Source of the DNA: Ciborinia camelliae
Taxonomy: Eukaryota > Ascomycota > Leotiomycetes > Helotiales > Sclerotiniaceae
DNA length: 64,000 bases
Direction: 5' to 3'
Assembly (NCBI GenBank): GCA_025890175.1
Contig: JANPYM010000001.1
Span: 5,474,909-5,538,908, forward strand
Shown: positions 34,919 to 47,278 of the stretch, piece by piece
Position numbering within the stretch: position 1 is the stretch's first letter
Layout of the letters: each line of letters starts with the position of its first letter
Notes under the pieces: generated by a model
What the model was told of the DNA's origin: nothing
Databases searched by the model: none
What the model saw: the letters and a program-made list of their open reading frames with translations, nothing else
Made by a program: the position numbers and the translations under genes

Positions 34919-35253
34919 GATACTGTATAAATGTTAGATAACCAACTGAGAATCTGCGAGGGCATTCGGACTTACATTGATCAAATTGGGAGTTTGTCAA
35001 TTGAGGCGTCGTTGACATTGAAGCAGATGAACTTTTTTGGAATGACGCGCTAAGAAATTTGGATGGTCCGTGCACCCAAGCTGCGAATTTTGGTATTGAG
35101 CTTTGAAGTCAAGTAAATACAGATAGTTGTACACGCAGAAAAAGAAACATTGATTGCGCCAACTCCAATTCTTTCTGTTTTATCCCATCCATCATATTCA
35201 GTCGAAAGATTTTAATTAATAAAAGCACGATACCCCTCAAGACTTTGACAATT
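34919..35253. promoter_or_regulatory. bidirectional promoter region, MRP21 / RBM25-like
   Basis: 335 bases between the divergent start codons at 34918 and 35254. No factor site was identified. Confidence 0.55.
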
Positions 35254-37771
35254 ATGTCGTACAACCCTTATGGAGGTGAGATAACTCATGGTATTGAAGC
35301 TTCATGTTTTCTGTTTGCTAATCAATGGGGATCGATACAGCGTCGCCTTATGGTAGACCTCCAGGATTTGGTGGTTTCCCAGGTCAAACTGGTTCCGCGC
35401 CTGGTATGGGACCACCTCCAGGAATGGGTAAGAAAAAAACTGCATGATCGAGGCCTCTCGGGCGTTCAGCTAACATGAAGATGAATAGGACCTCCACCAG
35501 GCATGTCTGCGCCAGGTACTGCTCCTCCTCCCGGTTTACAGCAAGCCAACATCCCACAGAATTCGCGACCCAGCGGACTGCCAGCTAGTTTTCAAGGTCC
35601 GCCCAACATGCCCAATATAAACTTCAACGCGCCTGTCATTCGATTAGGTACCGGTCCTACAAAACCAAATACCCCGACTTCAGCGGGCGGCTCGAGAATG
35701 GATCCTATGTCTGCAGGAGGTAAGATGGGACTTGGGGCTGAAAGCGCTATGAGTGCGCAGAGACAGGCGTTGAGGGATAGCATGATGTCTCTGGCGCCAC
35801 CTACAAAGGAAGAAATCGTAAGAACGATATTTGTGGGAGGTATTACGGAAGGCGCTGGTGGAGATGATGGGATTGAGCGCATACTCAGCTCGGCGGGTAG
35901 ACTACGCAGATGGGATAGAGCTATCGACGCAGCTGGGAAGGCATGCAGTTTTGGGTTTGCACAATATGAAGATCCGGAAAGTTTGGCTACGGCGGTGGAA
36001 ATTTTGAAGGATATTGAAATTCCGACAAAGAAGCAACCACCTTTCGATGGAGTAAAGACGGAAGGGGAACGGGATGGTGAGAAAAAAGAGGTTGAGAAGA
36101 GCAAATTATTGGTTTTCGTGGATGACAACTCGTTGAATTATTTGGAGAATTATCAGGCTGCAAAGGGAGATGATGCTACAGGCGAACAGACACGACTCGA
36201 TGCAGCGAAACTGGGATTAAAAGGAGTACTCTACGAACTATTCCATCCACCCATGTTCGTTAAAGCGGAAGAGAACCCAGAGGACATTACTATGCAGGAT
36301 GCTAATGGGGGTGATAACGTTGAAGTTGTTAACATTCCCTTGGCAGTGGACGATGAGCTCGCGGATATCCCAGCCGAGATGAGAGAGACTGTTGCACAAG
36401 AAATTGCTGCCTTCAGGGATCGAAGCAATAGACGAGATCTTGAACGTCTCAAGCGCGAGGAGGAAATGGAGGCATTGGAAAGGCAAAGAAATGGTGCACC
36501 TCGACCTTCCAGACTTGCTTCGCCTGGACCACAAATCCCAAGTGGACCTGCTGCCGGCACGAATAATATTCCTCTTGGCCCTAGAGGTGTACCCAATGCA
36601 CCTTCAGGTCCTAAATTACAGGGCCAACAAATTCCACGAGACTATCAAGCTGGTGTTAAGTTTGTTAATGGTAGTGGTATTAATGGTGCATCTGGCGGGG
36701 ATGTTTATTATAATCGCGAGGATGATGACAGTGATGCTAGTGATGAAGAACTCGAGAGACGTCGAAAATCAAAGAAAGAGATAGAGCTTGAGAAACAGTA
36801 TCTCGATCAAGAACGACGCTGGCTTAATCGCGAAAGGTCTCGCACTGCAGCTGTTCAACGAGAAAAGGAACGTGAAGATGAGGATCTTGCGAATGCCGAT
36901 ATTTTGAAACAGAAAATGGCTGCAAGGTTCAAGGAATGGGATGATGATGCCGAAGCTGCTCGCAAAACCGATCCATATTATGTCGACCGAAGTCTATGGT
37001 TACGTAACCGCGCAGTCTTCATCGCACGTGAGGCTGCTGCCGATGAGCGAGATAGAATCACGGAACAACACGAGAGACGCCGCGAGACATCGGATAGGGA
37101 GCAAGCTAGAGGATTGGCAGACTCATTCCTTGATCGTCAAGCTGAGGAACTCGAAACGAGATCTTCTCGCATGGCTCAACAGCCATTCAAATTGTCCCTT
37201 GGAGCTGCAGCTCAAAAGGCTCAAAAAGCAGCACCACCCCGACGCACTATTGCTGAAGTCGAAGGCCTCTTGGAAGATGAAGAAGATGCGGATACTGCAT
37301 CAAAACGTACCCTTATCCCCATTAAATTCGATCCTTCAACGGCAGCAGCTGGGCTTTCCGACGAAGAACGTGATCAAGCTGTTCGACAGCTTGCGCAAGA
37401 GATACCTACGGAGAAAGAGGGACTTTGGGCATGGGATGTCAAGTGGGATTATGTGGATGATGCAGTGATTGTGGAGAAGTTGAGACCGTTTGTGGAAAAG
37501 AAGATTGTGGAATATTTAGGTGTACAGGAGCAGTTACTTGTGGAGGTGGTAGAGGAACATGTTAGGACGAGGGGGAAACCACAGGAATTGGTTGAACAGT
37601 TGGAGGGGGTATGTTATTACTTTTCCCTTGCCTTGTGCTATGTCTTGATGTATGAAATATTCACTAACGGTTTCTTAGGCATTGGATGAGGAAGCGGAAG
37701 TTCTGGTGAAGAAGTTATGGAGAATGGTCATCTTCTTCTCGGAGAGTGAGAAGAGGGGTCTTTCTGCATAA
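35254..37771 (+). CDS. RBM25-like splicing factor (RRM and PWI domains)
   Basis: Four exons: 35254-35275, 35341-35427, 35489-37608 and 37679-37771, giving 773 aa. The first exon is seven codons (MSYNPYG). The N-terminus is Pro/Gly/Met-rich (GMGPPPGM repeats across intron 2). An RRM lies near residues 145-215 (IVRTIFVGGITEG, then KACSFGFAQYEDPESLATAV). The middle is a long Arg/Glu coiled region (LERRRKSKKEIELEKQYLDQ). The C-terminal PWI domain, about 655-773, reads GLWAWDVKWDYVDDAVIVEK then LRPFVEKKIVEYLG, and is finished by the last exon (ALDEEAEVLVKKLWRMVIFF). Human RBM25 and yeast Snu71 share this plan. It should act with the U1 snRNP in pre-mRNA splicing in the nucleus. Without the last intron the frame would end prematurely. 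Confidence 0.93.
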
Positions 37772-40240
37772 TTTTCGGTCCCCCATACCAAGGTAATGAA
37801 AGGCACGAGAAGCATCATTTGGCGTTGACATGAGTTATCATGATAAGGGAAAGATTTCGTTTCAGCATAAAGAAAGGGAGGGGTCATCTTAATCGTGGTA
37901 GAGCGGTCCGGTCTATTCCCACATAGTTCTCTCGGGCCACGGGTCGGACTTCAAGAATCAAGATTCCCCGGCGCCGACTTGCCATGCAGAAAGGGTACAT
38001 TACCATATCATAAACAAATATTACGGGGATGGATGAATGAATACCTAAATAAATGCATGTATGATGTTTTTTTTTTCAAGGCTACCCTGGAATTAATTAA
38101 TACCTTTGCCTTATTTCGTTTAAACTTTATAGTGGGTATGAAACTTGAAACATCGGTTCAAACTTTAAAACTTTAAACTTCAATGTCTCTTCAATAATCC
38201 CTCGAGAGTCTTGGATGAATGGATGGTCTCTTTCTCACGCATCATGATGATGCATCATGATTAGATTCCATCTCCCACTTTTTATATACATACATCCGAT
38301 TCGTGGATTCGTGGATGTATGTATGTATGTAGTTGCTGCTTTCTGCAACTTTTCCCTTTTTTCCCTTCTTTTTCTATCGATGATTCGATGTGTGTATGTA
38401 TATAGATGTCCATGGGTTGTGGTCAAACTTCAAACTTTTTTTGGGGATGGGGTGGGATGGAACGCCAAGTTATGTTATGTTATGTTAAGTTGGTACTTAT
38501 TAAATCATATATGTGCATCGTGCATTGTGGATAGATCTGGAATCTGGATCGGGGTCTGGAATCTGGATTGGGATCTGGATTTCGTTCGCTCATACCTATC
38601 TACGGATGGTATAATTAGGTAAGTAGGTAAGTACTTACTCTGTTATATTGTTAATATTGTTAAATGATTAGTGAGAGGTTCCAAGGTTTTGTTTATATAG
38701 ATATTTATCTTAGGTAAATGGAATTGAGGGAATTGAGAGAGGGAGTATTTAGAATGGTTGTATCTAGGTATAACGAATGGAAAAAATATATAGCTATAGC
38801 TATAGCTATCTAGCTACCTAAATAGATATATGAATTCCAAACCAAACTTAAAGTTCCATAACATATGAGTATTAGTATTAGTAGGTATTAGTACCTTATT
38901 GATAGTGTCACACGCATCACGTCAGCATATGGGAATAGCTGCATGTACCTACCTATATCAATCAGATAAATAAAAGAACCACCCACGCTGAAGAGGAAAG
39001 AATCACCACCTCACCTTAGAAGGGGCGATCACGTGATTCACTATTTGGCATGACAAACGGGAGACACACATACACCTCCCTCCCTTAAAGTTATTAGAAT
39101 GTATACAAGCGACTCGCCCTTAATTTGTTCGATGTATCTAGAGCTATCTAAGGTGCTACGAGAGCCTTACTTATATGCCTATGGATTGTTGGGTGAAATC
39201 ACGTGTTATATTTATTGGTATTTATCGCAACAAACAGATGGATGGATGGCTTCGGAAGATTTAAAGAATCTCAAATCTGAAGTATAGTATATATTCCTTA
39301 TATTCATTATTCATCTCATTTCCCTCGCCATTTTTCATTTCCACCCTCTTGTATAGCTTTAATTACATTAATATATTTTAGGGTGAAAAATGGATGGTTT
39401 TTCAATTTAAGGTTCATTACCGACTGTAAAAGTATAATTGTTTTGTTGAATGTGATGATTGAGGTGGTTAATTGGATGGTGGAACTTGAAACTTGGATCT
39501 GAATCTTGAATCTGAATACCCTCCCTCAATTCTTTATATGATAGGTAGGGTATCAATTGAATTGAATCGATTTCATTTGTGGATATCAAATGTTCGATCA
39601 CCGAATGGTACCTCCTATACTGGTAGGTTGTAGGTCCCATTATTGTAAATAGGAGTGCGGGGGTTAGCGAGGTTGATACTGGACGGAGCGGAGTCTCCCC
39701 CGATTCTTTACAGGAAGTTGGAGATCCCCCCACATGTCTCTTTCTCTCTTTCTCTCTCTCTCTCTTCTCCCATCTCGCGCGCCGGTCTTTTGAAGAACAC
39801 CGAGATGGATGTTTGGGAATTGATTATATATACCGTATCTGAAATCAAATATTAATTCATGGCTTGGTTACCTTAGTGGAAGGTTGGCACTTTGGCACCT
39901 TGGCTTTGTTTTGGTCTTTTTGCATAATCGTCATTAGCAGAAAAAGCTTGGGGGCGTTGTTTTTTGACTTTTGAGTTTATCTTCAAACACCGTTAATATA
40001 ATTTCAAAACCTTATCATCTTGATCGCAAAAGGTTTATTTTCTCAATCGAGATTATATAGGTACTCTCATTCGTCATTCTTTTCCCATCAGTATCATCTA
40101 CTCAATCGTCCTTCATCCATCCCAAAGTCGCCAGTGATTCCTTAACTGGAGCTTTACCACTTCCCGTTCGGATCTTTTTTGTTCTCGCATCCGTCACACT
40201 AGTTGCAGAGGATATTTTACTTTATTTACCCTTCGCCACG
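37772..40240. other. intergenic region upstream of the polygalacturonase
   Basis: About 2.5 kb, AT-rich, with microsatellites (GTATGTATGTAT near 38325; TAGCTATAGCTATAGC near 38795; TCTCTCTC near 39745). No coding sequence supported. The last 400 bases would contain the promoter of the GH28 gene; pyrimidine-rich sequence precedes its ATG. Confidence 0.5.
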
Positions 40241-41954
40241 ATGAAGATCCACCAACTCCTCAGCCTCGCGCTCCTCTCCTCCCCCCTCATCTCGGCAAAA
40301 TTATGTTCCATGCCGTACCACTCCTCGCCTCTGGTCGATGACTCCCCCGCCATCAGCTCGGCCGTGAAGAACTGCAGCGCCAACTCCACCATCCTCTTCG
40401 AACAAAATGTCACCTACCACCTGCTCACCCCCCTCGTCTTCTCGAATCTCACCAACGTCAATTTTGTCTTCCAGGGCAATGTCAGCTTGAGTGAAAATGT
40501 CACCGCCGTCCAGGAAGTCGTTAATAATACGAGCATTTACCCCGGCAGATGGATCACTTTTAAGGGGAACAATGTCACGTTTCAGGGCACCAAAGATCAG
40601 AATGGTGGTTGGTTTTTGGCTCATGGTGAGAATTGGTGGAGTAGCCCGACGAATTCTATGCAGGGGGGTAGACCACATTGGTTTAAATTTAATGTTACGT
40701 ATGTATACTCTTTTCTTCTCTTCTCTTCTTCTTTTTTCGGAAATCCGAGATCCAATGCTAATTTATGCGCTAGTGATCTGTTGATCCGTGATATTAAGGT
40801 CCTTCATCCTGTGGCGTGGGTTTTCTCCATTGGTGGTAATAATGTCGAGATGAGGGATGTTTTTATTGATGCCAGGAGTACTGGTGGGTATCCATGGAGT
40901 CCTAATGGATATCCATTTAATACTGGTATGTATACTTTCTCGCACATCATATCATCTTAGACGGAAGACTGTGATGGGCACCCATGGCTGTCAGAGTGAT
41001 CTAGTCAGAGCAACACCAGCTCAGAACCTAGGCGAGTGAAAACTCCAAATAGATTCGGGTATCCGCAGGTGTTTCGTCAGGTGTCCCAAATCAATGAGAA
41101 GGATGAAGAAGAAGAAGAAAGAAATGCATATTAACGATACATCTAGATGGAATCGATCTCTCCGGCACCAACGTTCTAATCGACGGACTCGAAATCCACA
41201 ACGGTGACGACGTAATCAACATCTCCCCACCCGCCGCCAACGTCACCGTGCGCAACATCATCGCCTCAGGAACCCACGGCCTCTCCGTCTCCTGCGTCGA
41301 CGGCATCGGCAGCAACTACACGTTCGAAAACGCATACATCTACGACAGTCTCATGGCGGCGCGATTCAAGGGCAAGCTCGGCAAAACCTGCAAGATCAGC
41401 GATGTCACCTGGCGCAATATCGAGGTCAAGAATGTCAGCTACCCCATCCATTTCGTCGAGAACTACTTCGATCAGAACAAACCTCTGTCCTCGGGCACGA
41501 ATCGCAGCGTGGCGGCGTTTGCGAAGGGCTTTACTTGGGAGGGCATTAATGGCACGGTGGCTCCCGGGTTGAGTGATGGAAGTTGTATTAGCTCGCCTTG
41601 TTGGTCCGCTACTGCTGGTGAGTCTTTTCCGTCTCTCTTTTTTTTCTTCTTAGGAAGTGCAGATTTGGGGCGTGAATTATTATGCGAATTTGACTAATCC
41701 GTGGTACAGGTGAATCACCAAATACTGGATTGTATCTCCTCTGTCACGACCATGAACATTGTGAAGATTTCCATTTCTCCGGTATCGATTTGACCACCGC
41801 AGTAAGTTCATTGAAATCCCATCCTTCCGCAATTGACTCATTTACTAATATTCCCCTCTAGACAGGAACTAAGGCCGGAGAAGTATGCTCGGGTCTCGAA
41901 GGCGTACAGGGTATGGGAATTACATGCGCAAATGGCACGATTCCTGCCAATTGA
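40241..41954 (+). CDS. GH28 polygalacturonase, exo-type, secreted
   Basis: Five exons: 40241-40698, 40774-40925, 41147-41617, 41710-41801 and 41862-41954, giving 421 aa. It has a signal peptide (MKIHQLLSLALLSSPLISA). The GH28 active-site blocks are present: NTDGID (Asp204), NGDD (Asp224, Asp225), GTHGLSV (His247) and RFKGK (Arg276, Lys278). The block THGLSV, in place of the GHGISIGS of endo-enzymes, and the preceding spacing resemble exo-polygalacturonases. Many NxS/T sites suggest heavy glycosylation. The enzyme would remove galacturonate from pectin outside the cell, a plant-wall attack function. Intron 2 is long (221 bases) for this window. The GDDC cysteine of most family members is replaced by Val226. 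Confidence 0.92.
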
Positions 41955-43012
41955 TCCTAGCTAGACTAGTCACTCGTCTCATCTTGTCTTGTCTTATTTC
42001 TGGAACTTCGCATCGTATGCATGCATGCATGCTATGCCGATAGGGGCGTGTGTGGTTTTCTTTTTTCCTTTTTTATGTCGCATAACGGCTCGGCTTGGTT
42101 ATGGGAGATCAACGGAATCAACGGGATCAACGGGTTTGATTGATTGATTGATATACAGGATCTTATCAAGAAATTTTCACAGATGGAATGAATGGATATC
42201 TTCCGAAGACCTTCCTTCCTTCTCTTTTACATATAAAATATAAAATATAAACGCTTGTCGAAAATTGAGATTTGATCTGATGTGATGTGAATATGGATAT
42301 TCCGTTTCCTATCTATATTCATTTATTCACTTTTTTGGATGCAAGGAAGTTGTAAATTGTAAGTTGTAAGATATATATTTGATATAATTTGATTTGATTT
42401 GATGTTTCGCAGGTGATGTATACCTACCTATGATAGATGTTGCCCTTTTTCTTACATGTACAGTAACTTAAGATTCACTTCTATGACTTTTACTTTACTT
42501 TACTTTACTTGGCTCTGGTACTTGTCTTTGCTATTTGCTTGTATGTATGCATCATATCACTTGATCTTTCCCTCCGGGTCTGTCAGATGTGGAAACGATG
42601 TTTAAAATACTGGGTCTGTTGCGTGCATTACTAATTCTTCTCCTTTCCTCTTTTATTGTTGTGTTATAATGATTGGGATTGGGATTGGGATTTGGAAATT
42701 TTATTTGTTATTTTTATATGTCGGGTTATGTATGATGTGATATGATATGATGAAGGATAAATCATTGTATCGCGATTAACCTCGAGACTAACCTTAAGAT
42801 CTTGAGATATATATATATATATATATATAATTATATAAACTTTACCCATCTATCTATCTCCCCACTCCTTTCATTTATTTATCCTTTTCCCTATCTTTTC
42901 ATCTTTTCCTTTCCCTATTTTTCTCCATCCCCCCACCCCCCTTATTCCCCCATCCCCCCATCCCCCATCCATCCCATAATCCATCCCCTAATCCATTCAT
43001 TTCTCCACCTAT
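41955..43012. other. intergenic region between convergent genes
   Basis: About 1 kb between the rightward GH28 gene and the leftward P450, so it should hold two 3' ends. It contains (AT)n near 42810-42830, ATGCATGC near 42020, and a C-rich pyrimidine tract at 42930-42990. No gene seen. Confidence 0.55.
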
Positions 43013-45459
43013 TTATTTTTCCGCCACCGTCACCCTCATCATCAAAGGTTTATGCGACCACACCAACCGCACCCTCGCATCGTCCGTCAGGCTCTCGCTC
43101 GCATCCGCCAACTCCAGGTCGAAATTGTATATGTATCGCGCGAGCATCACGCGGGTTATCGCGTGCGCTACGCTTTTTGGGGGAGGGGGAGTTAGTTGGG
43201 GGGGTTGTTTTGGGGGGGAGGGGGGTGAAGTGGAGGGGAGGTGATGGAGGGAGGTGATGGAGGGGAGGTGATGGAGGGGAGGTGATGGAGGGGNNNNNNN
43301 NNNGGGGAGGTGATGGAGGGGAGGTGATGGAGGGGGGAATGATGAAGGGGGGGTTTTAGGGGGGAATGAAACAAAACATACTTTTGCCCAAGACATTCTC
43401 GCGGTCCATGACTGAAAGGACGAAAACAAGCTCGGTTGTCGCTTTCGAATTCCGCATCGCCCATCCATCGCTCGGGTACAAAATCGTCTGCGGGGGTGGG
43501 GAGTGCAGAGTTAGCTTGGTGGCTGGCTGGCTGGCTTTCTTGGGGTTGTGGGTTGTGGGGAGGAGGGGAGAGGAGAGATAGTGATATGGATACCAGCAAA
43601 TGTACGGGAAGATGAGATAAGAATAGCCGAAGCGAAAAGGAGGGAATGAGGGGGATGATGGTGAGATAAGCACAAATTGTACTTAAATAAAACAAGGAGA
43701 TAAATAAAGATACACACCCGGTCTATTCCAATTCCTCTGCGAATGATAGCCCGCCCAATGCGGAAACGAAACCAGCGTACCCGGCGGGACATAATTACCC
43801 GCGATGACGCACCCCTCGGGGCCCACGCGCCGCGGATGATTTCCCGGCACGGGAGGATAGATCCGAAGCGCCTCTTTGAGCACCGCTAATAAGTATGGCT
43901 TCTCGTTCACGCTACTAATGCAAATCTCCTCTTCAGAAGAAAAACTACCCCGGATTTCTCGCTTGAGCTTCGCGTATACCGAAGGGTTTTTGCATAGGTG
44001 GTACAGGGCGCCAATGGGGAGGGTGGCGGCTGTGTCTGAGGCGGCTGTCACGACGATCTCGAGACTTCTTTGGAGCTCCCCGAGATTTAATCCGCCGGGT
44101 TGGTCGAGATAGTTTAGTGCGTGCGTCATGCTGTTTTTTTAAAATGTTTTGTTTAGTTTTTCTTTTCTTCACTCGGATTTCGGTAAATAGAAACTGGAGA
44201 AATGAATGATATGATACGTACAAATCTGGCTCTGTATCTTGAGCTTTTCGTCGTTTCTCCAATAGCTCGTTTAGGTAATGTATATGCTGCATTCGTAACG
44301 AGACGGCCTTGGTTAGATATGGAATGTAAGAAAGAATTCTATTGAATGGCCATAGTCGTTTTGATTCGTGGAAGACGGTGAATGCCGTTGAGGTATTGAT
44401 ACCAATCCCGATCCTATTTGTTAGGAGTATCAGCATGAATCCTTAAGTATGTATGTATATGTATGCCGTCGGCACGTGAGAATGTAGGCAATCTAACCAT
44501 TTATGACTCTGACCATTCTCCACGCCCCTGAAGTTTTCCCCACAAGCCAAATCCGCTACAATATCATAGGCGACCAAATAATTCCACTGCGCAATATCCG
44601 TCACCTCCCCAGCTTTCGCAACTTTTCTCAATTGCTCCATCAGCTGATCAATGAAGCGCTTGACGCGCGGTTCCTGATCCCGTTGCGCTCGCTCCGTAAA
44701 TCCATTCCGCAAGGACTTTCGAATCCGTTGATGTTCCTCGTGCACCGGATGATCAAAAAGACTTTCTCGCCCGGGCGGTGGCATGTAATTTCCCTTGGGC
44801 ATTTCGGGCCGTCCCGGCTTCTTGGCGTAGACATCGGACCATACTTCGGGTGTGATGAATGAGAGCTCGTTGGGTGCTGATCGCACGATGGGTCCATATT
44901 TGTCATGTGCTTCTTTTAGTCGAATCCACATCAGCCCTTGGATTCGTCCGATGCTGTTGGGGAAGTTGCTGAATGCCCATAGTTTTGGTCCGGGGTAGCT
45001 GGCTAGTCTATTTCCTTGCCGTTTTAGCAATTGCTCTTTTGTAGACTTAGATGTGGAGGTTTAGTGCTCTTTCATATTCATATATGCACGACATTCAATG
45101 TTTTTCCTCTGGGGTTCCTTGTTTGAGTCCCAAAACTCGTGACGAGGCGACTTTGATTCTCCAATTTTGTGAAGAGGCGGAATTTGAGTCTCAAAGTTCG
45201 TGACGAGGCGGACTAAAAGGAGAAACATGGGTGATTGGGTAGACGTACGGATGAAAGTAAAGGTTATAGATACCAGACATCAAGAAAAGAATAGTGATGG
45301 TCTACGGAGAGATAGAAAGACGATTAGACTAGTATAGCAGATTGAAATGACTTAACTTACGGAGATCAAAGCCACACAGACAGTGAGAATGCCATGTTGA
45401 AAGATTGGAGCTGCAGGCCTTGCTAACTCGTACATCGAAGTTATCAATGTAGCAGGCAT
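43013..45459 (-). CDS. cytochrome P450 monooxygenase
   Basis: Seven exons: 45361-45459, 45249-45301, 44498-45007, 44222-44413, 43718-44130, 43382-43487 and 43013-43172, giving 510 aa. The N-terminal membrane anchor is split over exons 1 and 2 ([12 protein letters not shown], then [18 protein letters not shown]), followed by the hinge [11 protein letters not shown]. The oxygen-binding helix I reads TAASDTAAT (313-321). ExxR is Glu371-Arg374 in KEALRIYPP. The PERF-like segment is FVPERWM, and the haem loop [10 protein letters not shown] has Cys454 as iron ligand. All key residues are present. The donor after exon 3 (GTTAGA) is weak. The last intron holds a minisatellite and an N gap. It is an ER-bound oxygenase, substrate unknown. 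It is divergent from an acyltransferase 454 bases away, suggesting a joint secondary-metabolite role. Confidence 0.92.
43173..43381. repeat. GGGGAGGTGATGGA minisatellite with 10-N gap in last P450 intron
   Basis: This whole interval is the last intron of the P450 gene. Its G-rich (plus strand) tandem repeat with a unit of about 14 bases runs from about 43220 to 43335 and is interrupted by Ns at 43294-43303. The repeat continues in the same register on both sides of the Ns, so the true repeat number is unknown. Splice ends (GTATGT at 43381, AAG at 43173) lie outside the repeat. Confidence 0.85.
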
Positions 45460-45913
45460 GGTGACAGATGTCCTGGACCAAAAGTTTAAGCTGCTCTCTT
45501 TCTGCCTTTCTAAATCACTCTCATATCTGCATGAATAATCAGGTATGTAAGGGAAGAGTAATTTCGAGGGCCACGTTTGATTTCAAGGGCAATATACTTC
45601 GGGATCCGATCAACTCGGCTTCCGAAAAATTTATTAAGCGAAACCCCCTAGAAGACTCCGCTTACCGACATATAACCTCGATTTAACCGTGGTTTATGAA
45701 TATGAAAGATCTAATTGAGTTTTGCAAGAAAGATGGGGATAATTTATAATTGAAGTTCATAATGTTGCTTAAAGTCGTTCAACTGTAGGTTTTGATAGGG
45801 TCAATTTCATATGATCGCATCAAAGACAACACTCGCCTGTTCACCACAACCTCTCAAAGCCCTCGATATAGCTGTTCGACTATAACCTATCATCAGTAAT
45901 ATTAATTTTCACC
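45460..45913. promoter_or_regulatory. bidirectional promoter region, P450 / acyltransferase
   Basis: 454 bases between the start codons of the divergent P450 (45459) and acyltransferase (45914). Such shared promoters are common for co-regulated secondary-metabolism genes. No binding site was assigned. Confidence 0.55.
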
Positions 45914-47278
45914 ATGATCTCGAAAGTGTATGCGGATGACTCTCAAGAGTACTCCTTCCCAGGCTCAAAAGTTCTACAACAGCCGTCGGCAGTTGATTCA
46001 ACGTTGCCCCCTGTCTACTCGAGGAGAGTCTTAATATTTTCTACGAGTGATACTCCAAGCCAAGATGATGACCGTTCAGAAGCTATTCGGATCTTACGCA
46101 ATGCAATGCAGACAGTTGTTGAGGATTATCCCGTGCTAGGCAATGCGATCAGCTTTTCTTCGGGTGCTTGGAGGTTTTTGCCTGGCCAGGCTCGACTTCT
46201 TATTAAAGAGCTACCTTTGAGCTTTGAAGAGCTTAAAAATGCAAACTTTTCGTCTACTCTACTGAGACCTGAAGTACTAAGCTCAGTCCCTGTAATGGTT
46301 GACTTTGAAAATGATTGGGATTGCTGCAGAATTCAGGCAAATTTTATCAAAGGGGGACTCCTGCTATGCGTGTCGATCGTTCACATGGCAATGGACGGAG
46401 CTTCTATCACACAGGTCATAAAAGATTTAGCCCGCAATAGCTGTGCTAAAGAGCAACCACGGGTGAAGAAGAGTCCAGCTGCGTTTGATCGCTCTCCACT
46501 TTCGATTTCTAGCTCGGTCCCAGATATCGCTAAGATGCCCGCTTATACCATTTTATCTGGAGCTTTCGACTTTGGTTCCAGAACGGCTGGTTCAATCTCC
46601 TCAACAATGTACCGCTTCACGAACGAATCTTTAACCCGCCTCAAATCAGATTGCTCCGAGTGTTTACCTCCTGAATGCCCATGGATAAGTACCCACGACG
46701 TCGTTTGTGCACTTGTCTTTCGTCAAAAGATCAAGGCTCGCTTTGCGGCTGGTATCCTCAAGTCGGATGATCTAGTTCAATACTCGTTCCCTGTAGAATA
46801 CCGACAAATCATCAACCCACCATTGCCATCAGATTACGTTGGCAACGCTGTTGTTTTCACAGCCACCTCCTTTATCCCTGTAGATCGTCTTGTCGAACCC
46901 CAAGGCCTCTCACTCGCCGCAGCTGCAATCCGCCGTGCTATTCAAGATGTCGATGCTGACTATATTGACAATTCCATCGCGGTAATGAAAAGTTTATCGG
47001 ATCCTCGATCTCTCATGTATTATGGAGCGATACATAGTAAGACCACGGGAATCAATTCCACGACTTACAAAAGCTTTGTCATGCCGGATGTTTGGCATCC
47101 TGCGATTGGCAAGTACGAACTTATGAGATTACTTCATGGCGGGTTTGGTGATGGCATGTTTGTGATTATGCCTGTGCGTGAAACTGGGTGGGAGGTTATT
47201 ATAACGCTGGATGAAGCGGCTATGGCTGCTTTTGAGGATGAGGAATGGAAGAGATATTCGGTGAAAGTTGATGTTTAA
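45914..47278 (+). CDS. BAHD/trichothecene-3-O-acetyltransferase-like acyltransferase
   Basis: A single exon of 454 aa. The family's catalytic HxxxD is at His157-Asp161 (SIVHMAMDGASITQVIKDLA), preceded by LRNAMQTVVEDYPVLGNAIS, the usual N-terminal helix and strand of the transferase family (PF02458 type). The second domain contains WISTHDVVCALVFRQ and YVGNAVVFTA. Near the C-terminus, SFVMPDVWHPAIGKYE and GGFGDGMFVIMP stand where plant BAHD enzymes have DFGWG; fungal Tri101-like enzymes also diverge here. The expected reaction is transfer of an acyl group from acyl-CoA to an alcohol of a small metabolite, in the cytosol. The substrate is not predictable. Pairing with the divergent P450 suggests oxygenation followed by acylation. 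Confidence 0.85.
   Translation: MISKVYADDSQEYSFPGSKVLQQPSAVDSTLPPVYSRRVLIFSTSDTPSQDDDRSEAIRILRNAMQTVVEDYPVLGNAISFSSGAWRFLPGQARLLIKELPLSFEELKNANFSSTLLRPEVLSSVPVMVDFENDWDCCRIQANFIKGGLLLCVSIVHMAMDGASITQVIKDLARNSCAKEQPRVKKSPAAFDRSPLSISSSVPDIAKMPAYTILSGAFDFGSRTAGSISSTMYRFTNESLTRLKSDCSECLPPECPWISTHDVVCALVFRQKIKARFAAGILKSDDLVQYSFPVEYRQIINPPLPSDYVGNAVVFTATSFIPVDRLVEPQGLSLAAAAIRRAIQDVDADYIDNSIAVMKSLSDPRSLMYYGAIHSKTTGINSTTYKSFVMPDVWHPAIGKYELMRLLHGGFGDGMFVIMPVRETGWEVIITLDEAAMAAFEDEEWKRYSVKVDV

Noticed and set aside
43013..43468. Leftward ORF reading through the N gap with Pro/His repeats
   Set aside because: It is the translated minisatellite intron of the P450 gene; only the last 53 codons or so are real exon.
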